DNA of 10,107 bases from Eggerthella sp. CAG:209. Its GTDB lineage: Bacteria > Actinomycetota > Coriobacteriia > Coriobacteriales > Eggerthellaceae. The stretch covers positions 1 through 10,107 of the forward strand of contig FR884577.1 in NCBI GenBank assembly GCA_000436075.1. The letters run 5' to 3'. Made by a program: the position numbers and the translations under genes. The notes under the pieces were generated by a model, which saw only the letters and a program-made list of their open reading frames with translations, ran no database searches and was not told the origin of the DNA. This document shows, in pieces, positions 6,626-10,107 of this stretch. The stretch's first letter is position 1; every line of letters begins with the position of its first letter.

Positions 6626-7453
6626 TCAGCACATAATACGGCACAGCTTTGCGGAACGCGAAGCGGGCTCATGGTTGCCCACCGAAACAGCGCAGACTCG
6701 AAATCGTTCCCAGCAGTTAAGCCCCGAGAAGGCGGAATGCCCACTCCCTCGCACAGAAAGTGTTGCGCGCCGAACCCCACAGCACAGCCAAGGGACTGAA
6801 CCCACTCCCCCACGTGGAGAGCGCTGCGTGACGGGCGACTGGCAGTGGCGGTATGCCGACGCTGTGCATTCTCGGATGTCTGCCGATGGCAAGATATCGA
6901 CGCTATGCGTTCCCAAGCGCCCGGCGATGGCAGGATATGCGCGAAATGCGTTCTCGGGCGACTGGCAGTGGCAGGATTGCGCCCTGATGCACTCTTGGCC
7001 TGACTGGCAGTGGCAATATACTCGCGCGGTGCGTTCTCGGGGGCCTTGCCGTGGCAAGATTTCACCACGGTGCGTTCCCGGGCGGCAATCCGTCTGGCTT
7101 GCGCTTGCGGAAGCGTGCTGATCCCAGGCCGACACGTTGGACATGTTGCCATCGGCCGTGTACCCCTGGTTTGTTTGGGCAGGCTGGTTCGTGGCAATGC
7201 GCGAATGGGCAATATGATCGTTGCCGGCACCTGCATACGCAGGGAATGCGGACGATGCACCGCGTTCCTGACTTGCTGGTTTGTTCTGCACGCGTTCGTG
7301 CATGAACGAAGCCGTGGGGTCGTGCTGGCTGTATAACTCGCGTTCGCGCTCAAGCTCGTCACGTGCACTGGGCACGGAAGTGCGGGGCGTGGTGGAGCGG
7401 CGGGTTGGTTGGCGACGCGCTGGTCGGCGCGGTGGTTCGTTTGAATTGGTCAT
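6626..7453 (-). CDS. Hypothetical protein with a repeat-derived C-terminal half, probably a damaged gene
   Basis: I do not recognise this protein. The 275-residue frame opens with ATG at 7453, with AGGGAG 11 bases upstream (rather far) and a possible TATAAA -10 box at 7522-7517. Residues 1-about 119 are basic then polar and low in complexity (MTNSNEPPRRPARRQPTRRS), with a charged ELERERELYSQHD segment and no membrane helix or signal peptide. The style recalls the cytoplasmic tails of wall-assembly proteins such as the LCP protein here. From about residue 120 (CRPGTHRGEILPRQ) the frame runs through the 41-bp repeat array at 6805-7092, then through 180 bases that look non-coding. The likeliest reading is a gene whose 3' part was replaced by the repeats, leaving a truncated or nonsense-tailed product. 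A short, truly expressed protein is possible. The stop lies 56 bases before the MurT-GatD start. Confidence 0.4.
   Translation of the reverse strand: MTNSNEPPRRPARRQPTRRSTTPRTSVPSARDELERERELYSQHDPTASFMHERVQNKPASQERGASSAFPAYAGAGNDHIAHSRIATNQPAQTNQGYTADGNMSNVSAWDQHASASASQTDCRPGTHRGEILPRQGPRERTARVYCHCQSGQECIRAQSCHCQSPENAFRAYPAIAGRLGTHSVDILPSADIRECTASAYRHCQSPVTQRSPRGGVGSVPWLCCGVRRATLSVRGSGHSAFSGLNCWERFRVCAVSVGNHEPASRSAKLCRIMC
6805..7092 (+). repeat. Array 1: seven imperfect 41-bp tandem repeats
   Basis: Units begin at about 6805 (degenerate), 6846, 6887, 6928, 6969, 7011 and 7052. All are 41 bp except the one at 6969 (42 bp). Conserved parts are TGGCAAGAT at unit positions 1-9 and TGCGTTCCCGGGCG at about 20-33. 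Positions 10-19 vary most, and positions 34-41 often end in GCCG or GGCAG. Divergence is spread over the whole unit, so there is no constant-repeat plus unique-spacer pattern. Orientation is as read on the plus strand. The array lies inside the 3' half of the ORF at 6626-7453. Confidence 0.9.
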
Positions 7454-7584
7454 ATATTCTAAAACTCCCTAAAATCCAATCTCCTTATTGTACTCGGCTT
7501 GGTTGCGGGTGAGGCTTTTATACACAATTGTTAGATGCCGGTTATGCAAGTTCTTCATTGACGTGTTGATGGGGCGCCTGGCGA
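7454..7584. promoter_or_regulatory. Leader region between array 2 and the hypothetical ORF
   Basis: This stretch is clearly more AT-rich than the arrays on either side. It holds AGGGAG (7465-7470, minus), AAGGAG (7479-7484, minus) and a TATAAA-like -10 box (7517-7522, minus) that could serve the ORF starting at 7453. Bases 7545-7584 may be a worn-out repeat unit. No ORF here looks genuine. Confidence 0.3.
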
Positions 7585-7991
7585 TGGCAAGATTGTGCCC
7601 TGATGCGTTCCCGGGCACTCGCCGATGGCAAAATGCCCGCGAAATGCGTTCCCCCGGCGTCCGACGGTGACAAGGTTCTCGCGCAATGCGTTCCCGGGCG
7701 CTTTGCCGTGGCAAGATTTCGCCGCGGTGCGTTCCCGGGCGGCAGTCCGTGGCAAGTTTTGCGCTCCATGCATCCCGAAAGCGGCCTCGGACGGGAAAAT
7801 CGCCAGTTCGCGGCAAGATTCGCGCGCCATGCATCCGAAAAAGGGCTGGCTTTGGCAAGATATGCGCGCCATGCATCCGAAATGCCCCGCAAATCGCCGT
7901 TGGAGGATACACCACGCGAAGATCTTGCCAGGAAGGGCCCCTTTTCGCTGCACGGGCCCCTCGAATCACGCACGGCGCGCAGATCTTGCCA
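7585..7991. repeat. Array 2: seven forward and two inverted units of the 41-bp repeat family
   Basis: Forward units begin at 7585, 7626, 7668, 7709, 7750, 7811 and 7853. Most are 41-42 bp; the one at 7750 is about 61 bp, with an insertion. The unit at 7709 matches the array 1 unit at 7052 in 38 of 41 bases. The last three forward units form a subfamily with CCATGCATCC instead of TGCGTTCCCGG. They are followed by two units in the opposite orientation, whose ATCTTGCCA ends lie at 7922-7930 and 7983-7991. One sampled 60-base line is 70% GC. The ORFs in this stretch are by-products of the lack of stop codons, since all six frames are open. Confidence 0.9.
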
Positions 7992-8288
7992 TCGTTCGGC
8001 GCACGAGAGGAAAGGATCAGGCCGAAAATGCCTACGTTTTGTCAAAAACTGAGCCCTAAAGTGCTCACTAGTTTTTAATTGTACGGAAATCTGGTGGCTA
8101 AAAGTTAAATTCTGTCCAACAAAAGCATCTAAATGCAGCGGCACCAGAACTGCATTTCGCACATTCGCGACAGTTTATGCCACAAAACATCAGATTCGTG
8201 TTCCGCAGAGTGAAATATGCGACAAAACAGACCTTAAAGCCCATTTCAGGCACCCAGGCGCAGCGCCCAACCCCCTCAAGATTAGCGG

Positions 8289-8294
8289 TATACT
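8289..8294 (+). promoter_or_regulatory. Candidate -10 box of the acyl-CoA ligase gene
   Basis: TATACT matches the -10 consensus at five of six positions. No convincing -35 hexamer lies 16-18 bases upstream, so an activator may be needed if it is real. It would give a leader of about 125 bases before ATG 8425. Confidence 0.35.
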
Positions 8295-8362
8295 TTGGGT
8301 TAAGCGCGCATACGCACGTAAGCAGGAATTTACGATGGGTTGCACGCGCGCTTGCAGGGGGA

Positions 8363-8408
8363 GGTTCGTTCCAAGGAACCAGGCAGCCACAAATCCGTGG
8401 GTCTGCCT
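8363..8408 (+). promoter_or_regulatory. Two adjacent hairpins in the ligase leader
   Basis: GGTTC (8363-8367) pairs with GAACC (8376-8380). Directly after it, AGGCAG-CCAC (8381-8390) pairs with GTGG (8397-8400) and CTGCCT (8403-8408), a ten-pair stem with a two-base bulge. The second stem ends just before the GAGG ribosome site (8417-8420). There is no T run, so an effect on translation would be more likely than termination. It matches no riboswitch I know. Confidence 0.4.
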
Positions 8409-8424
8409 CATGAAGCGAGGAATC

Positions 8425-10062
8425 ATGATTACGGACTTGAAGGTCAACGAAAAAAACAAGAAAGAGTATTACGAGAAGGGGTACTGGACCGAACGTACCT
8501 TAAACGACATCTGGAATACCCAGGTTGCCGCTTTTCCTGATCGCGAATACGTAAGCGACAACCTAGGCGTACGCTACACCTACGCCGAAATCGACGACAA
8601 AGCATCGCGCCTGGCAGCTTGGCTCCACGAAGTTGGCGTGAAAAACGGCGACGTGGTTTCCTACCAGATGCCACCTTGGTCAGAATTCTGCATCCTCTAC
8701 GTTGCCTGCTTGAAAGTTGGCGCGGTAAGCCATCCGCTTCCCGTCACTTTTAACGACGAAGACTTGATCTACTCCATGAATCTGGTGGAAAGCAAGGCAT
8801 TCATGTGCCCCACCTTCCATCACAAGACCAACTTCGAAGACCAGATTCTTTCCGCAGTCGATCGCATTCCCACGCTTTCCAAAGATGCTATTTGCGTTCA
8901 CGACAAAACAGTCGAATCGCACGGCACCATCACGTTGAAGCAAATCTGCGAAACGTACGAGCCCTACCGCGAAAACCCTGGCAGCAAATCAGACGATGTG
9001 GTCTTGATCCTTTCCACTTCCGGCACCACTGGTCGCCCGAAGGCGGTTCTGATTTCCCACAATGCGCTTATTTTCTCCGAAACCACGTTCAGCCGTGGCC
9101 TGCACCTTACGCAGGACGACGTCATGTTCATGCCTGCACCGCTGAACCACGCCACCGGCTTCAACCATGGTCTTATCACGCCGCTGCTTCTGGGTGGTCG
9201 CGTTGTTCTGCAGCAAGAATTCCGCGCTCGCGAGGCAATCGAAATCATGAACAACGAAGGCGTAACCTGGTCGATGGGCGCCACTCCGTTCATCTTCGAC
9301 CTGCTTAACTGCGCCGAGGAAAACGACCTGAAGTTCGAAACGTTGAAGCTCTACATTTGCGGCGGCGCTCCCGTACCGGGCACCATGGTGCAGCGCGCGC
9401 ACGAGCACGGCCTGAAGCTGTGCGAATGCTACGGCTCAACCGAAAGCTGCCCCCACCTGGCAGTTCCCCCCGAGCATTGTCTGGAATGGAATGGCAACTG
9501 GTCGGGCGTTGCCTTTGAGGGCATCGAGGTCAAAGTTGTCGACGAACACGGCAACGAAGTGCCTCACGGCACCCAGGGCGAAGAAATTTCCCGCGGACCT
9601 CATATGTTCAGCGGCTACCTGAAGAATCCCGAGGCTACCGCAAAAGACCTGAATGACGACGGCTGGTTCTTCTCGGGCGACCTGTGCATTCAGGACAAAG
9701 AGGGCCGCGTGAAGATCAACGGCCGCAAGAAGGAAATCCTCATTCGCGGCGGCATCAACATCTCCGCAAACGAAGTGGACAACAACCTGGATGGCTGCCC
9801 TGGTGTTGGCGCCCATGCCACCATCGGCCTACCCGATGATCGTTTGGGCGAGCGCATCTGCACCTTCATCGTACAAACCGGCGATGTTACGCCCACGCTC
9901 GATTCCATCGCAGAGTACCTTGATTCCATCGGCGTAGCCAAGCGCTTGCGTCCCGAGCACATCGAGTTTATCGATGCTATTCCCATGACGGAATCCGGCA
10001 AGGTCAAGCGCCATCAGCTGGCCGACGAGCTTGATCGTCGTCTGAAAGAACGCGCCGAATAA
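8425..10062 (+). CDS. AMP-forming acyl-CoA (or aryl-CoA) ligase, ANL superfamily
   Basis: Cytoplasmic enzyme expected to activate a carboxylic acid with ATP to an acyl-adenylate, then transfer it to coenzyme A. The 545-residue product has the full motif series: phosphate loop STSGTTGRPK (197-206), YGSTE (336-340), GWFFSGDL (413-420), the hinge region GRKKEILIRGG (433-443) and the C-terminal catalytic lysine K526 in TESGKVKR. Length and the opening GYWTERTL resemble the medium-chain fatty acid, cyclohexanecarboxylate and CaiC-like carnitine/crotonobetaine ligases; the substrate cannot be decided. Three in-frame ATGs compete. ATG 8425 has GAGG four bases upstream and gives a normal family N-terminus. 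ATG 8335 has AGGA at a better seven-base spacing but would add 30 residues encoded by the leader hairpins. ATG 8410 has no clear site. This is the only rightward gene in the window, with no visible link to the wall genes. Confidence 0.95.
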   Translation: MITDLKVNEKNKKEYYEKGYWTERTLNDIWNTQVAAFPDREYVSDNLGVRYTYAEIDDKASRLAAWLHEVGVKNGDVVSYQMPPWSEFCILYVACLKVGAVSHPLPVTFNDEDLIYSMNLVESKAFMCPTFHHKTNFEDQILSAVDRIPTLSKDAICVHDKTVESHGTITLKQICETYEPYRENPGSKSDDVVLILSTSGTTGRPKAVLISHNALIFSETTFSRGLHLTQDDVMFMPAPLNHATGFNHGLITPLLLGGRVVLQQEFRAREAIEIMNNEGVTWSMGATPFIFDLLNCAEENDLKFETLKLYICGGAPVPGTMVQRAHEHGLKLCECYGSTESCPHLAVPPEHCLEWNGNWSGVAFEGIEVKVVDEHGNEVPHGTQGEEISRGPHMFSGYLKNPEATAKDLNDDGWFFSGDLCIQDKEGRVKINGRKKEILIRGGINISANEVDNNLDGCPGVGAHATIGLPDDRLGERICTFIVQTGDVTPTLDSIAEYLDSIGVAKRLRPEHIEFIDAIPMTESGKVKRHQLADELDRRLKERAE

Positions 10063-10107
10063 TCTGCGCTCAGCTCATAACCTCGAAAAAACGGCCAGCG
10101 AAACGCT

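Larger units (their letters stand above)
7992..8424. other. Intergenic region upstream of the acyl-CoA ligase
   Basis: Gene-free stretch, AT-richer than the repeats. It includes an 8-bp hairpin, AAATGCAG (8131-8138) with CTGCATTT (8150-8157), without a T run, a possible -10 box at 8289-8294, and two leader hairpins at 8363-8408. I see no small gene or known RNA. Confidence 0.5.

Noticed and set aside
6805..7991. CRISPR array
   Set aside because: Units are contiguous with no unique spacers of fixed length, divergence runs through the whole unit, orientation flips within array 2, and no cas gene is in the window.
6805..7991. Diversity-generating retroelement or variable-repeat system
   Set aside because: No reverse transcriptase is present, and the differences between units are not concentrated at adenines or in one coding frame.
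7469..8162. Overlapping ORFs of 130-206 codons on both strands over array 2
   Set aside because: All six frames are open because the repeat lacks stop codons. The translated residues simply restate the 41-bp unit in shifting frames, with no domain and no clear start.

Overview
The window looks like chromosomal DNA of a moderately high-GC Gram-positive bacterium. A coriobacterial (Eggerthellaceae-like) actinomycetote is my best guess, from the cell-wall gene set, the protein style and the GC content; no rRNA or other taxonomic marker is present. Apart from one gene at the right end, every real gene lies on the minus strand and concerns the cell envelope.

Layout, left to right. Bases 1-542 hold no convincing gene, but carry a perfect 22-bp inverted repeat (1-22 and 118-139) and a strong minus-strand terminator (371-405). 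Bases 543-1089 are the C-terminal remnant of a LytR-CpsA-Psr (LCP) protein. Next come a membrane acyltransferase of the OafA/acyltransferase-3 type (1264-2340), a UUCG-loop terminator (2433-2454), an intact LCP protein with a LytR_C domain (2461-4122), and a single-chain MurT-GatD fusion (4365-6569). The MurT-GatD pair amidates lipid II; LCP enzymes attach anionic glycopolymers to peptidoglycan; acyltransferase-3 proteins commonly acylate surface glycans. Together they form a wall-modification neighbourhood. Each intact minus-strand gene seems to have its own -10 box, and at least one strong terminator separates them, so they look more like neighbours than one operon.

Bases 6570-8060 are the most unusual part. 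A minus-strand ORF (6626-7453) starts with a plausible ribosome site and a basic, low-complexity N-terminus, then runs into an array of 41-bp GC-rich imperfect tandem repeats (6805-7092). A second array of the same family (7585-7991) lies upstream and ends in units of opposite orientation. The unit is 41 bp, so the reading frame shifts from unit to unit. Yet stop codons are so scarce that 7686-7953 is open in all six frames. I do not recognise this repeat family. It is not a CRISPR array.

Bases 8060-8424 are intergenic, with hairpins and a possible -10 box. A plus-strand acyl-CoA/aryl-CoA ligase of the ANL superfamily (8425-10062) follows, complete with all core motifs.
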